Assembly (NCBI GenBank): GCA_018384365.1
Contig: JAHAYX010000020.1
Coordinates: forward strand, 1 to 51,607
DNA from: Clostridiaceae bacterium
Lineage (GTDB): Bacteria > Bacillota > Clostridia > Oscillospirales > QAMX01
Direction of reading: 5' to 3'
DNA: 51,607 bases
The notes under the pieces were generated by a model. The model worked only from the letters and a program-made list of their open reading frames with translations, was not told where the DNA came from and made no database searches. This document shows, in pieces, positions 1 to 7,360 of this stretch. Every line of letters starts with the position of its first letter. Positions within the stretch are counted from its first letter, which is position 1. The position numbers were made by a program, and so were the translations under genes.

Positions 1-114
1 GGAGACGTGTATAAAGGCAAAATTTCCCTTCATCTGTACATAAAGAATCTGGCTGATATTCAGCACAACTTCCTGCTTGTTGGAAATAATCGTGATGGTT
101 CCCGCTTCCTGCAT
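1..114 (-). CDS. LytTR-family DNA-binding protein (5' part only)
   Basis: The gene runs off the left edge; only the first 38 codons are present. The minus strand has a GGGAGG ribosome site 8 nt before an ATG at 114-112. The residues start MQEAGTITIISNKQEVVLNI and continue with a SQILYVQMKGNFAFIHV stretch. That pattern, beta-strand, 'I.YV...g.y..I', is how LytTR domains begin, so this is probably a stand-alone LytTR transcription regulator. It may belong to the mobile element that fills the first 3.5 kb, or be the chromosomal neighbour of its left end. The family call rests on a short N-terminal fragment. Confidence 0.55.
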   Translation of the reverse strand, partial: MQEAGTITIISNKQEVVLNISQILYVQMKGNFAFIHVS

Positions 115-304
115 ATCAGGTACCTCCCAATCTTTCTTTTTGCATATAGATACAACAAACCAGAATATATTTTATCAAATCGATGTGCCAAATTCAATGG
201 GATTTGTTGCTCTGTCAAAAGAAACGCTAAGCTAAACCGTCTTTTACTTCAATGTGTTCTTAAGTCACCGCCCCATCCAGAGCCTGTTTTTTCAACGCAT
301 AGCG

Positions 305-333
305 GGTGTCATGCTCCACATGACACCTTTTTT
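305..333 (+). terminator. Hairpin with T-tract, possible terminator or switch
   Basis: GGTGTCATG (305-313) pairs with CATGACACC (319-327) across a 5-nt loop and is followed by six T. A third segment, GGTGTCATG at 335-343, repeats the first arm and could pair with the middle arm instead. Confidence 0.6.
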
Positions 334-390
334 CGGTGTCATGGAAAAAACAACACACCGCGCGACATCGATTACAACATAAAATGGAAA

Positions 391-414
391 TGGAACGTCA
401 GGAATGACGTTCCA
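391..414. repeat. Perfect 10-bp inverted repeat
   Basis: TGGAACGTCA (391-400), loop GGAA, TGACGTTCCA (405-414). A third partial copy ACGTTCCA lies at 419-426. No T-tract follows, so a protein-binding or processing role is more likely than termination. Confidence 0.6.
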
Positions 415-521
415 CGCCACGTTCCAGCGCACACCTGCCCGGTAGGATTTCAAGGCAAAAACAAATTGTCTATGAATCTGATCGGACGGGGGTGCGCTTT
501 GTATTCAGAATTAAAAACAAG

Positions 522-565
522 AGCGGCTGTTTTTGCACTTTCACGCAAGAACGGCCGCTTTTTTT
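522..565 (+). terminator. Strong intrinsic terminator
   Basis: A 15-bp stem (522-536 with 545-559, two G-U pairs) with an 8-nt loop and a T7 tract. It sits about 90 bp before the sigma-like gene, so it either insulates that gene from upstream transcription or attenuates it. Confidence 0.75.
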
Positions 566-652
566 ACGCTTATAGCCCGCCATATCGTTGCCGTTCTCCG
601 CCTCTATTTCGGTTCGTCCGCATACATCAACGAATCGAAATGGAGGAAAACA

Positions 653-1120
653 ATGGGATTTAACTACGCGCTTGAGAAACTCAAATTCGATAAAGAATGG
701 GAGAAACTGCACGATGAATATTCGGCAGCAGGAATGAGCGAAGCTTCAATTGCTCAAATGAAAGCCTTTGATTGGGGATGGTTTTGCAGCAGACGGCTCT
801 ACAGTCTCCATAACCAGCCTCTGCCGGAAGAATACTGCTTTGACGAGGATAGGGCATCCACATTATTTCGCCGCTTTGCTGCGCTCTCTGTAGCCTTTGA
901 GGACGATTTGGGAACCAGTCGCTATGGATGGCTGGAAAGCATCGAAGATCCGAGGCTTTATCAAAGGCTCAAAGCATTATCTGATAAGGATTTGGAACTG
1001 ATAACCCTGATTGCCATTGATGGATACAGTCGGGCTGAAGTAGCACGGATGTGGGGGTGCTGCCGGAACGTCATCTACAAAAGGGTGCAGAGAATCAAGA
1101 AATTTTTGCAAAGAGGGTGA
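653..1120 (+). CDS. Sigma-factor-like helix-turn-helix protein of a mobile element
   Basis: A 155-residue protein that probably acts in the cytoplasm as a small sigma-like or HTH regulator of the element. The start at 653 has GGAGG 6 nt upstream; an earlier in-frame ATG at 533 falls inside the terminator hairpin and is rejected. The C-terminus (about residues 95-155) reads RLKALSDKDLELITLIAIDG then a segment with SRAEVARMWG and IYKRVQRIKKFL, which is a sigma-70 region 4-like HTH. The N-terminal half is rich in aromatic and charged residues and shows no motif I know. Proteins of this size and layout are common beside recombinases in conjugative and mobilizable elements of Firmicutes. The target promoter is unknown. 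Confidence 0.7.
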   Translation: MGFNYALEKLKFDKEWEKLHDEYSAAGMSEASIAQMKAFDWGWFCSRRLYSLHNQPLPEEYCFDEDRASTLFRRFAALSVAFEDDLGTSRYGWLESIEDPRLYQRLKALSDKDLELITLIAIDGYSRAEVARMWGCCRNVIYKRVQRIKKFLQRG

Positions 1121-1427
1121 CAAATCGCCGTTCTCGCTGCCTACACCGTGAAGGATACTTTTTCCTCATCCTTTCAGGCACATTGAAAATTGAATACACG
1201 GTATTACAGGTACGAAACCCGCGTGAATAGCGGTATAAGGCCCGGCGCGATGACGGCGGCTTGCAGGAGGTGAATGGACAAGCTGCCAGAGCGATCAACG
1301 GAACTTTAGACCCGGTGTGGCAATCCGGGCGCGATGACAGCGCGGGAGCTAACGATACTTTCTCACGACCTCCCACAGACTAGAGGGGGAACCCTGCGGC
1401 GCACGAGTAAAACGACGCTGCGGAGTT

Positions 1428-1490
1428 ATGACAGCCCTGCCATGGGCGGCCTGTAATATCCCTATCGTCAGGGGCGCGTGGCAAATATGA
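1428..1490 (+). CDS. Possible 20-residue peptide
   Basis: Twenty codons from an ATG to TGA, giving MTALPWAACNIPIVRGAWQI. The stop overlaps the next possible start as ATGA, a layout seen in translational coupling. There is no clear ribosome site, so this may be chance. I do not recognise the peptide. Confidence 0.2.
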   Translation: MTALPWAACNIPIVRGAWQI

Positions 1491-1597
1491 CGAATATGTT
1501 GAAAGTAGAACGGGCAGCCGTATCACATAGTATGTATGTTGTGACATCCCAAAATGAATGCGATACGGCTGCCTTTGTTTGCATAACTTCTGCGTAA
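1487..1597 (+). CDS. Possible 36-residue peptide coupled to the previous one
   Basis: Starts at an ATG that overlaps the previous stop and ends at TAA. The 12-bp inverted repeat lies inside it, so the same bases could be a hairpin and not a gene. No family recognised. Confidence 0.2.
   Translation: MTNMLKVERAAVSHSMYVVTSQNECDTAAFVCITSA
1513..1573. repeat. 12-bp inverted repeat with 37-nt loop
   Basis: GGCAGCCGTATC (1513-1524) and GATACGGCTGCC (1562-1573) are perfect complements. It lies upstream of the small ORF at 1644 and the recombinase and could be a recombinase or regulator site, or a stem in the transcript. Confidence 0.6.
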
Positions 1598-1643
1598 AGT
1601 GACAATAATGAGAACAGTAATAATAATGCAGAAAGGATAGCTT

Positions 1644-1823
1644 ATGATCGCTGCGGAAATAAAAACTGATGTGACAACAGTTCGCATTCATGATGAGTTT
1701 TGTAGCAGCCCATCTCAGGGTTGCATATCTCACATGAATCAGATCGTCACCAATTCTTACAAGAGAAGAAATACGGAAGGACAATCCTCCGACCCCAAAA
1801 ACACCAATTCTATGCCGCAGTAA
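1644..1823 (+). CDS. Small hypothetical protein (59 aa)
   Basis: Sixty codons from an ATG with AAAGGA 5 nt upstream to a TAA. The product begins MIAAEIKTDVTTVRIHDEFC, has two cysteines (20, 27) and a basic stretch (SYKRR, 38-42), and has no membrane segment or signal peptide. It lies 90 bp before the recombinase in the same direction and may share its transcript. I do not recognise the family; a directionality factor or a small regulator are possible roles, but only its position and size suggest that. Confidence 0.5.
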   Translation: MIAAEIKTDVTTVRIHDEFCSSPSQGCISHMNQIVTNSYKRRNTEGQSSDPKNTNSMPQ

Positions 1824-1913
1824 ATGCTGCGGCAATTTCCATAAATTGGCGTTCGTCATATCGTTGACGGCGTGACTGTCCAACCGTATAATAAGCCAGA
1901 AAGGAGGCCCTGT

Positions 1914-3452
1914 ATGGAGCAATATGTTAAGTACCTTCGTAAGTCGCGTTTCGACCGGGATTATGCAGAGCTGAGTATAGAGGAAACACTGAAGCGGCAT
2001 GAAGCGATCCTGGACCGGCTGGCAAAAGACAGAGGGTATTATATTGCTAAAACGTACTATGAGGTCGTTTCTGGCGAATCCATCGCTGCAAGACCCGAAA
2101 TTCAAAAAATGCTTGAAGAAGTAAGTGCTGGAATTTATGCTGGCGTCCTTGTCGTAGATCTGGAACGTTTGGCAAGAGGAAACGGTGCTGACCAAGCGTA
2201 CATCAGTCAGGTGTTCCAATTCTCCGGGACGAAGATTGTTACACCGACAAAGATATACGATCCTTCAAACGAATTTGACGAAGAATACTTTGAGTTCGGC
2301 CTGTTTATGAGCCGAAGGGAATACAAGACCATCAACCGCAGACTGATACGGGGACGTGACAGCAGTGCATCCGAAGGAAAGTGGATCAGCAGTATCGCCC
2401 CGTATGGATACAATCGAGTGAAGATTCCACATGAAAAGGGATTTACCTTGGAGCCACATCCAGAGGAAGGACCCGTGGTAAAGAAGATATTTGAGATGTA
2501 TCTGAACCATCAAGGCACCAAGATCATTGCAAATTATCTAAACGACCACGATATTCCTACCAGGCACGGAGATCTTTGGACTTACTCAACAATCTCTCAG
2601 ATCATTACAAACCCGGTCTATATGGGTAAGATCAGAAGGGGCTGGAGCAAGCAGATCAAGAGTATCGAGAATGGCGAAGTCAAGAAGCGCATCAAGCGCA
2701 AAAAGGACATGGATAGCTATGATATTTATGATGGTCTGCATCCTGGTTTGGTAAGCGAAGAGGACTTTATGAAAGCCCAGGACATTCGATTAGAAAAGAA
2801 ACCAGCTGCACCGGTTAAAGAAGAGTTCCAGCTGATGAACCCGTTTTCTGGCTTGCTCTTCTGTGCAACGTGTGGCAAGAGAATTGGCCGTACAACCTTA
2901 TCGGCAAAACACAACCATGCCCCACGCCTACGTTGCACAAATGCTAGGAACTGTCACAACGGAAGCGCATATTTTGAGGTTGTCGAAAAAGAAATCATAG
3001 GGGCGCTCCGCACTTGGCTGAAGGGCTACAAGGTTAAGATTGATACTGTAGGCTATGCAGACGATATTAAGGATGCTAAGAAGCAACTGTCAAAGCTAGA
3101 TCAGGAATTAAAGAAATTATCTGCCCAGCTGGACAATGCTTTTGATCTCGTTGAGCAAGGCGTATATACTCTGGATGTGTTTCAGAGCAGAAGAGCCAAG
3201 TTGACAAAAGCGATGGAAGAACTTGATGAGCGTCAAGCAGAAGTCCAGACTTTGATCGCAAAGCTGGAAGCAAGTCAGACAACACAGGCAAATCTCATTC
3301 CTCAGACAGAAGAGCTGCTGGCCAGCTATGATGATATGACGAATGAGGAAAGAAACGAGCTACTGAAAGAGATACTTGAGAAGATTGAGTATTACAAGGG
3401 AGCCGACGGACAGATCGTTATTGACCTATATCCACGGCTCCCGAAAATTTAG
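1914..3452 (+). CDS. Large serine recombinase (site-specific integrase)
   Basis: A 512-residue recombinase that would cut and rejoin DNA at the element's attachment sites. Start 1914 is chosen because AAGGAGG lies 7 nt upstream; the frame is open for 14 more codons with no ribosome site. The N-terminal resolvase domain (about 1-150) has YVKYLRKS, with Ser11 the likely nucleophile, and VVDLERLARG. A recombinase domain follows (about 165-270). A zinc-ribbon domain has CATCGKR and two further Cys in the CTNARNC stretch (about 320-345). A coiled coil (about 385-490) precedes the end. This is the layout of Tn4451/TndX-type and phage large serine integrases. It is the last gene of the element before spo0A, and all expected catalytic parts look intact. 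Confidence 0.93.
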   Translation: MEQYVKYLRKSRFDRDYAELSIEETLKRHEAILDRLAKDRGYYIAKTYYEVVSGESIAARPEIQKMLEEVSAGIYAGVLVVDLERLARGNGADQAYISQVFQFSGTKIVTPTKIYDPSNEFDEEYFEFGLFMSRREYKTINRRLIRGRDSSASEGKWISSIAPYGYNRVKIPHEKGFTLEPHPEEGPVVKKIFEMYLNHQGTKIIANYLNDHDIPTRHGDLWTYSTISQIITNPVYMGKIRRGWSKQIKSIENGEVKKRIKRKKDMDSYDIYDGLHPGLVSEEDFMKAQDIRLEKKPAAPVKEEFQLMNPFSGLLFCATCGKRIGRTTLSAKHNHAPRLRCTNARNCHNGSAYFEVVEKEIIGALRTWLKGYKVKIDTVGYADDIKDAKKQLSKLDQELKKLSAQLDNAFDLVEQGVYTLDVFQSRRAKLTKAMEELDERQAEVQTLIAKLEASQTTQANLIPQTEELLASYDDMTNEERNELLKEILEKIEYYKGADGQIVIDLYPRLPKI

Positions 3453-3612
3453 TGGTTTGTAGGTATCCTCAATTTACACACGTACTGGTCAATAACCCGA
3501 GAAAAGGGTATGGAATTTTGATAGAAAATATGCTGCACAGTTATGGGACGACGGGGGAAACGACGTTTTCCGGAAACTGCATTGCAGCATAAATGTGACA
3601 GATTTCCTGTGA

Positions 3613-3623
3613 AATCGACAAAA
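3613..3623 (-). promoter_or_regulatory. Candidate Spo0A box upstream of spo0A
   Basis: AATCGACAAAA; its complement contains TTTGTCGAT, 8 of 9 to the TTTGTCGAA Spo0A-box consensus. Autoregulation of spo0A is known in bacilli. A single site of this length can occur by chance. Confidence 0.4.
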
Positions 3624-3678
3624 TCCGTTGTTTGGACAGCGCATAAGGTTTGTAAACGACAGGGGTGAAAACCGGCAT

Positions 3679-3695
3679 TTGTACATTTTGTACAA
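3679..3695. promoter_or_regulatory. 17-bp palindromic operator candidate
   Basis: TTGTACA (3679-3685), TTT, TGTACAA (3689-3695): a perfect 7-bp dyad with 3-bp centre, typical in size for a dimeric repressor site, located about 130 bp before the spo0A start. Confidence 0.5.
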
Positions 3696-3748
3696 GGAAC
3701 TGCATGAAAAATGTATCAACACGACAGGAAAAAATTTCCTTTCACCCC

Positions 3749-3777
3749 TTGCATTGAATACCAAAATATGGTAACTT
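3749..3777 (+). promoter_or_regulatory. Weak sigma-A-like promoter for spo0A
   Basis: TTGCAT, 17 bp, TAACTT. The -35 is fair and the -10 poor (3 of 6). I looked for the sigma-H pattern and did not find one at correct spacing. Confidence 0.3.
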
Positions 3778-3822
3778 ATAGACAGTAACTTCATCAATCA
3801 AGGAAAGGCGAGTGCACAGGAA

Positions 3823-4593
3823 ATGGATAGCAAGATTAAAGTGTTGGTTGCGGACTGCGACAGCGATTTCAGAAATACGCTCATGGAAGTGCTGGGAAAC
3901 TGCAAGCCCATCGAGGTGGTGGGGTATGCTCTGGAGAGAGATGAACTGCTGCGGCTGATCACGGCGGAGCAGCCGGATATTGTGATCGTCGATATGATGC
4001 TGCCGCCGCTGGATGGCCTCTCTGCAATCCGGGAGATCAATAAGCAGGGCTACCGGAAGCACCCCAGCATTTATGTGATGTCGAAATTCTCCAGCGAGGA
4101 GTCCCTGCGCGAAGCGGTGGATCTTGGCGTCAGCTACTTCATGATCAAGCCTTTTGACATGCAGGCGCTGGCCGAGCGCATTGTGGCCAACAACGCCTCC
4201 CGCCGCACGGACAAGCCGGAGTTCAACTCCCGCCAGGAGGTGGACCTGGAGCTGCGCGTGACAAACATGATCCACGAGGTTGGCGTTCCGGCCCATATCA
4301 AAGGGTATCAGTACCTGCGCGATGCCATTATGATGACCGTGAAGGATATGAACATCATAAACGCAATTACCAAGGTGCTGTATCCGACAGTCGCGCGCCA
4401 TTACGACACCACCTCCTCGCGCGTGGAGCGGGCGATCCGCCACGCAATCGAGGTGGCGTGGGACCGTGGCGATGTGGAGACTTTACAGAAATTCTTTGGC
4501 TACACGGTATCCCAGACGAAGGGAAAACCCACGAACTCCGAGTTTATCTCCATGCTCGCCGACAAGCTGAGACTGGAGCTGAAAACGAGCTGA
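3823..4593 (+). CDS. spo0A: Stage 0 sporulation response regulator Spo0A
   Basis: Master regulator of entry into sporulation; a phosphorylated dimer binds Spo0A boxes. The protein has 256 residues, near the family norm. The receiver domain (1-120) has the acidic pair at Asp11/Asp13, phospho-acceptor Asp57 in [13 protein letters not shown], Ser87 and Lys109 in MIKPFD. The C-terminal Spo0A effector domain (about 150-256) has [20 protein letters not shown] and the very conserved recognition helix [15 protein letters not shown]. The gene is monocistronic here: on its left is a mobile element where spoIVB usually lies in sporeformers, on its right a T-box unit with its own promoter. This gene is the best sign that the organism makes endospores. 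Confidence 0.97.
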   Translation: MDSKIKVLVADCDSDFRNTLMEVLGNCKPIEVVGYALERDELLRLITAEQPDIVIVDMMLPPLDGLSAIREINKQGYRKHPSIYVMSKFSSEESLREAVDLGVSYFMIKPFDMQALAERIVANNASRRTDKPEFNSRQEVDLELRVTNMIHEVGVPAHIKGYQYLRDAIMMTVKDMNIINAITKVLYPTVARHYDTTSSRVERAIRHAIEVAWDRGDVETLQKFFGYTVSQTKGKPTNSEFISMLADKLRLELKTS

Positions 4594-4740
4594 GCATACG
4601 GGGAAACTGCTGAAATTTGGCACGACCTCCAATAATACCGGCGCCGCATGGGAATGATAGGCACCGGATTCAGAATAATTCATCAATCTGCGTCCGAATG
4701 TCCGCTTCCTTTTCGTGAATTGTGCCGGGGGAAACGCCTC

Positions 4741-4769
4741 TTGACAGGATGCGTGAAATCGACTATACT
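4741..4769 (+). promoter_or_regulatory. Sigma-A promoter of the first T-box unit
   Basis: TTGACA (4741-4746), 17 bp, TATACT (4764-4769). Transcription would start near 4776, just before the T-box stem I. Confidence 0.85.
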
Positions 4770-4775
4770 ATATTC

Positions 4776-5067
4776 AATTTCACAAACGAAAAGGCAATGA
4801 CGGAGAAACCCGGTTAAAAGCGTTTCCAGAGAGCCGCCGGTTGGTGTAAGGCGGCAGCGCGAAAACCATGGGTCTCGCTCCACGAGCTGCGGTGCGGAAC
4901 AGAAAAAGTACGCGCCGACGTGTCCGCCGCGTTAGGGCGTTCGTCCGTGCAGGGCATCCTTCGGGGTAAGCCTGCGGGCGACTGAGGTCGGTTTGTCCGG
5001 CGAAAAAAGGGTGGTACCGCGAGTCACTTCGCCCCTTGACCAGATTTTCTGGTCAAGGGGCTTTTTT
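4776..5067 (+). ncRNA. T-box leader, specifier reads ACC (threonine)
   Basis: This riboswitch senses uncharged tRNA and controls readthrough of a terminator. Visible parts: the AGAGAG and GGTTGGTGTAAG apical elements of stem I (about 4828-4850), specifier loop GAAA-ACC-A with ACC at 4865-4867, the conserved T-box AAGGGTGGTACCGCG (5007-5021), and a terminator stem of 14 bp (5031-5044 with 5048-5061) followed by six T. The register GAA-n-NNN-purine was checked against the second T-box of this window, where the same register gives GUA, matching valS. By that rule this leader reads a threonine codon. The next gene is an acyl-CoA ligase, not thrS. Confidence 0.9.
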
Positions 5068-5155
5068 GTTGCCTGAAACAGCGGCGCTTTTTCTAAAAAA
5101 CGCTGCGAAGGACGATTTCCCTGCGGCCACGATTACAGATTCGGAGGTTTTGGCA

Positions 5156-6835
5156 ATGTCTGAGTTTATCGAGAAAACATTAGGTGCATGGATGGATGAA
5201 ATGGCAGAGCGTCTGCATGATCACGAGGCGTTGGTGTATGTTGACCGCGGCATCCGGCTGACTTATTCCCAGCTGAACGATGTGGCGCGTCAGGCTGCAA
5301 AGTCCCTGCTGGCTTTGGGGGTTAAAAAGGGTACGCACGTGGCCATCTGGGCAAATAATTATCCGGAATGGATCTACCTCCTGCTGGCAACGGCCAAAAT
5401 CGGTGCGGTTTTAGTTACCGTGAACACGAATTATAAGCTCTTTGAGCTGGAATATCTGCTCCGTCAGTCGGATACGCACACCATGATGTTTATGAAGAGC
5501 CTGAAGGATGTTGACTACGTTGCAATTTGCAACGAACTGTTGCCGGAAATTGCAGAAAACGGTTCTTCCATCGGATTCCAGACCGAGCGTCTGCCAGAAC
5601 TGCACAATCTGGTATATCTGCCGCATGACGCGGGTGAGGATATCCCCGAGAATTACACTTCCTGGCAGGCTTTCATGGAGATGGGCCGCGATATCCCCGA
5701 CAGCGAGCTGGAGGCAATCGAAAAAACGCTGGATTGCCACGATGTCATCAATATGCAGTACACCTCCGGCACGACCGGCTTCCCGAAGGGCGTTATGCTG
5801 ACGCACCACAACATCATCAACAACGGCAAATGCATCGGCGACAACATGAAAATGACGCCTGTTGACCGCCTGCTGATCACGGTGCCGTTTTTCCACTGCT
5901 TCGGTCTGGTGCTCTCCATCATGAACTGCCTCACGCATGGCTCCACGATGGTACCGATCGACGTATACAGCCCCACAAAGGTGATGGCAGCAATCGAAAA
6001 GGAACGCTGTACGGCGCTCAACGGCGTGCCGACCATGTTTATCTTCATGCTGGAGCATAAGGATTTCAGCAAATATGATTTCTCCAGCCTGCGCACCGGC
6101 ATTATGGCGGGTTCTCCGTGCCCCATCACGGTCATGAATCAGGCAATCGAATTGATGAACATGAAGCAGATCACGATCTGCTACGGCCTGACAGAGGCAA
6201 GCCCCGTGATGACGCAGACGAGCGTGGACGACTCCGTGGAGCATCGTGTTTCAACGGTAGGACGCTGCATGCCGAACCTGGAACTGAAGGTTGTCGATCC
6301 GGATACCGGCCTGGAAGTGCCGGACGGCGTGAATGGTGAAATCTGCGTGCGCGGATACAGCGTGATGAAAGGCTATTACAAGATGCCGGAGGCCACTGCC
6401 GCCGCCATTGACAAGGATGGCTGGCTGCACTCGGGCGATCTGGTTGTCCGCAATCCGGACGGTTATTACAAGATCACGGGCCGCATTAAGGATATGATCA
6501 TCCGCGGCGGCGAAAATATTTATCCGCGCGAGCTGGAGGAGCTGCTCTATACGCACCCGGCCATCAGCGATGTCCAGGTGATCGGTGTGCCCTCCAAGCA
6601 ATTCGGTGAAGAGGTCATGGCCTGCATCATCCTGAAAGAGGGCGAAACGGCCACGGAAGATGAGATCAAGGAATTCATGCGCAAAAACGTGGCCCGTCAT
6701 AAGGTGGCAAGCTATGTGCAGTTCGTGGATTCTTTCCCGATGAACGCGGCGGGCAAAATTCAAAAGTACAAGCTCCGCGAAATGGCGGTGGAACTGTTGA
6801 AGCTCCACGATGCGGAAAACATCGAAACAGCGTGA
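5156..6835 (+). CDS. AMP-forming acyl-CoA ligase
   Basis: A 559-residue ANL-superfamily enzyme that would adenylate a carboxylic acid with ATP and transfer it to CoA. Start 5156 has GGAGG 8 nt upstream; the frame upstream of it is the T-box terminator. The P-loop YTSGTTGFPKG is at about 201-211, the A5-type YGLTEASP motif follows, then the hinge region with GRIKDMIIRGGENIYPRELE, and the catalytic C-terminal lysine in NAAGKIQKYKLRE. It resembles medium or long-chain fatty acyl-CoA synthetases; the acid is not predictable from sequence. It sits alone behind a Thr-type T-box and faces acpP across a shared terminator. A link to threonine breakdown through 2-oxobutyrate and propionate is only a guess. 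Confidence 0.88.
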   Translation: MSEFIEKTLGAWMDEMAERLHDHEALVYVDRGIRLTYSQLNDVARQAAKSLLALGVKKGTHVAIWANNYPEWIYLLLATAKIGAVLVTVNTNYKLFELEYLLRQSDTHTMMFMKSLKDVDYVAICNELLPEIAENGSSIGFQTERLPELHNLVYLPHDAGEDIPENYTSWQAFMEMGRDIPDSELEAIEKTLDCHDVINMQYTSGTTGFPKGVMLTHHNIINNGKCIGDNMKMTPVDRLLITVPFFHCFGLVLSIMNCLTHGSTMVPIDVYSPTKVMAAIEKERCTALNGVPTMFIFMLEHKDFSKYDFSSLRTGIMAGSPCPITVMNQAIELMNMKQITICYGLTEASPVMTQTSVDDSVEHRVSTVGRCMPNLELKVVDPDTGLEVPDGVNGEICVRGYSVMKGYYKMPEATAAAIDKDGWLHSGDLVVRNPDGYYKITGRIKDMIIRGGENIYPRELEELLYTHPAISDVQVIGVPSKQFGEEVMACIILKEGETATEDEIKEFMRKNVARHKVASYVQFVDSFPMNAAGKIQKYKLREMAVELLKLHDAENIETA

Positions 6836-6870
6836 GTTTTTCGCTTGCCGGAATCCCTGTTGTGAGAAGA

Positions 6871-6907
6871 AAAGGTCCCTGCGCGTTGTTGCGCAGGGAC
6901 CTTTTTT
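6871..6907. terminator. Bidirectional intrinsic terminator
   Basis: A 14-bp stem (6871-6884 with 6891-6904) with a 6-nt loop and a T-tract on the plus strand and an A-rich flank serving as a T-tract on the minus strand. It ends the acyl-CoA ligase gene and can also end acpP. Confidence 0.9.
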
Positions 6908-6986
6908 GCGCCGGAAAAAGAAAAACCGGGATCCTTCTCCCGGCCTTCTTCTGTGATCGCAATATCGCGGTTGTTGCTATATACCA

Positions 6987-7214
6987 TTACATGTGAGCTT
7001 CGATATAGGCAACGATATCGCCAACCTGACGAAGTTCCTGTGCTTCCTCGTCGCTGACCGTAACACCGAATTCATCCTCAATGCACATGAGCAGCGTGAC
7101 AACATCCAGCGAATCCGCACCGAGATCGCTGACAATGTCCGTCGCATCATCAATGGTATTTTCATCTGCACCGAGCTGGCTGGCAAGTATGCCGGCTACC
7201 TTTTCGAAAATCAT
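6987..7214 (-). CDS. acpP: Acyl carrier protein
   Basis: A 75-residue acidic carrier for growing acyl chains in fatty acid synthesis. The DLGADSLDVVTLL motif carries the serine that takes the 4'-phosphopantetheine arm, followed by IEDEFGVTVSDEEAQ, typical for AcpP. Two ATG codons lie close together; 7214 is preferred because AGGAGG is 6 nt upstream, whereas the one at 7220 would touch the ribosome site. It is transcribed alone from a consensus promoter and not within a fab cluster. It faces an acyl-CoA ligase. Confidence 0.93.
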   Translation of the reverse strand: MIFEKVAGILASQLGADENTIDDATDIVSDLGADSLDVVTLLMCIEDEFGVTVSDEEAQELRQVGDIVAYIEAHM

Positions 7215-7251
7215 GAACATCCTCCTAAACTTTGCGCCTGATAACGCTATT

Positions 7252-7280
7252 ATCATAATACGTATTCGGGGTTGTGTCAA
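7252..7280 (-). promoter_or_regulatory. Sigma-A promoter of acpP
   Basis: Minus strand TTGACA (7280-7275), 17 bp, TATGAT (7257-7252). It is divergent from the lexA promoter 50 bp away. Confidence 0.85.
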
Positions 7281-7320
7281 CGGTTGTTTGGATTTTTTTA
7301 CGTGTTTTGAAAAACAGGAC

Positions 7321-7334
7321 TGAACAAATGTTTG
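7321..7334. promoter_or_regulatory. LexA (SOS) box
   Basis: TGAACAAATGTTTG matches the Gram-positive SOS box CGAACnnnnGTTyg except for the first base. It overlaps the -35 of the lexA promoter, so LexA would repress itself. Confidence 0.8.
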
Positions 7335-7360
7335 CTTTTTGAAAGAAAGTATGATATAAT
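7332..7360 (+). promoter_or_regulatory. Sigma-A promoter of lexA
   Basis: TTGCTT (7332-7337), 17 bp, TATAAT (7355-7360), with the SOS box over the -35. Confidence 0.8.

Larger units (their letters stand above)
115..652. other. Non-coding, hairpin-rich stretch of the mobile element
   Basis: I see no convincing gene here. A 218-codon frame crosses most of it on the plus strand but has no ribosome site and reads through three perfect or near-perfect hairpins (305-327, 391-414, 522-559), so I treat it as chance. The stretch is AT-rich compared with the rest of the window. It separates the minus-strand LytTR gene from the plus-strand sigma-like gene. Confidence 0.6.
1121..1643. other. Intergenic stretch with tiny ORFs and an internal direct repeat
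   Basis: No normal-sized gene is supported. The sequence contains a direct repeat with core GCGCGATGAC at about 1248 and 1331, a pair of tiny ORFs joined by an ATGA overlap (1428-1490 and 1487-1597), and a 12-bp inverted repeat (1513-1524 with 1562-1573). It could be a structured RNA, a long leader, or a set of very small genes between the sigma-like gene and the recombinase. Confidence 0.45.
3453..3822. other. Element-chromosome junction and spo0A control region
   Basis: No gene supported. The right attachment site should lie shortly after the recombinase stop, but serine recombinases leave only a 2-bp core and I cannot place it. The later part holds a Spo0A-box-like site (3613-3623), a 17-bp palindrome (3679-3695) and a weak sigma-A-like promoter (3749-3777), all upstream of spo0A. 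Confidence 0.5.

Noticed and set aside
7-663. 218-codon frame on the plus strand at the left edge
   Set aside because: No ribosome site, no domain, crosses three hairpins and overlaps the start of a better-supported gene and the antisense of the LytTR start.
1380-2219. 279-codon minus-strand frame
   Set aside because: Antisense to the small ORF and the recombinase N-terminus, low-complexity composition, no start signal.
3453-3540. Attachment-site core for the serine recombinase
   Set aside because: The core is only 2 bp and the left end of the element is outside the window, so no repeat can be matched.
3726-3760. Sigma-H-like promoter (AGGAA ... GAAT) before spo0A
   Set aside because: The two boxes are 23 nt apart, about 10 too many for sigma-H.
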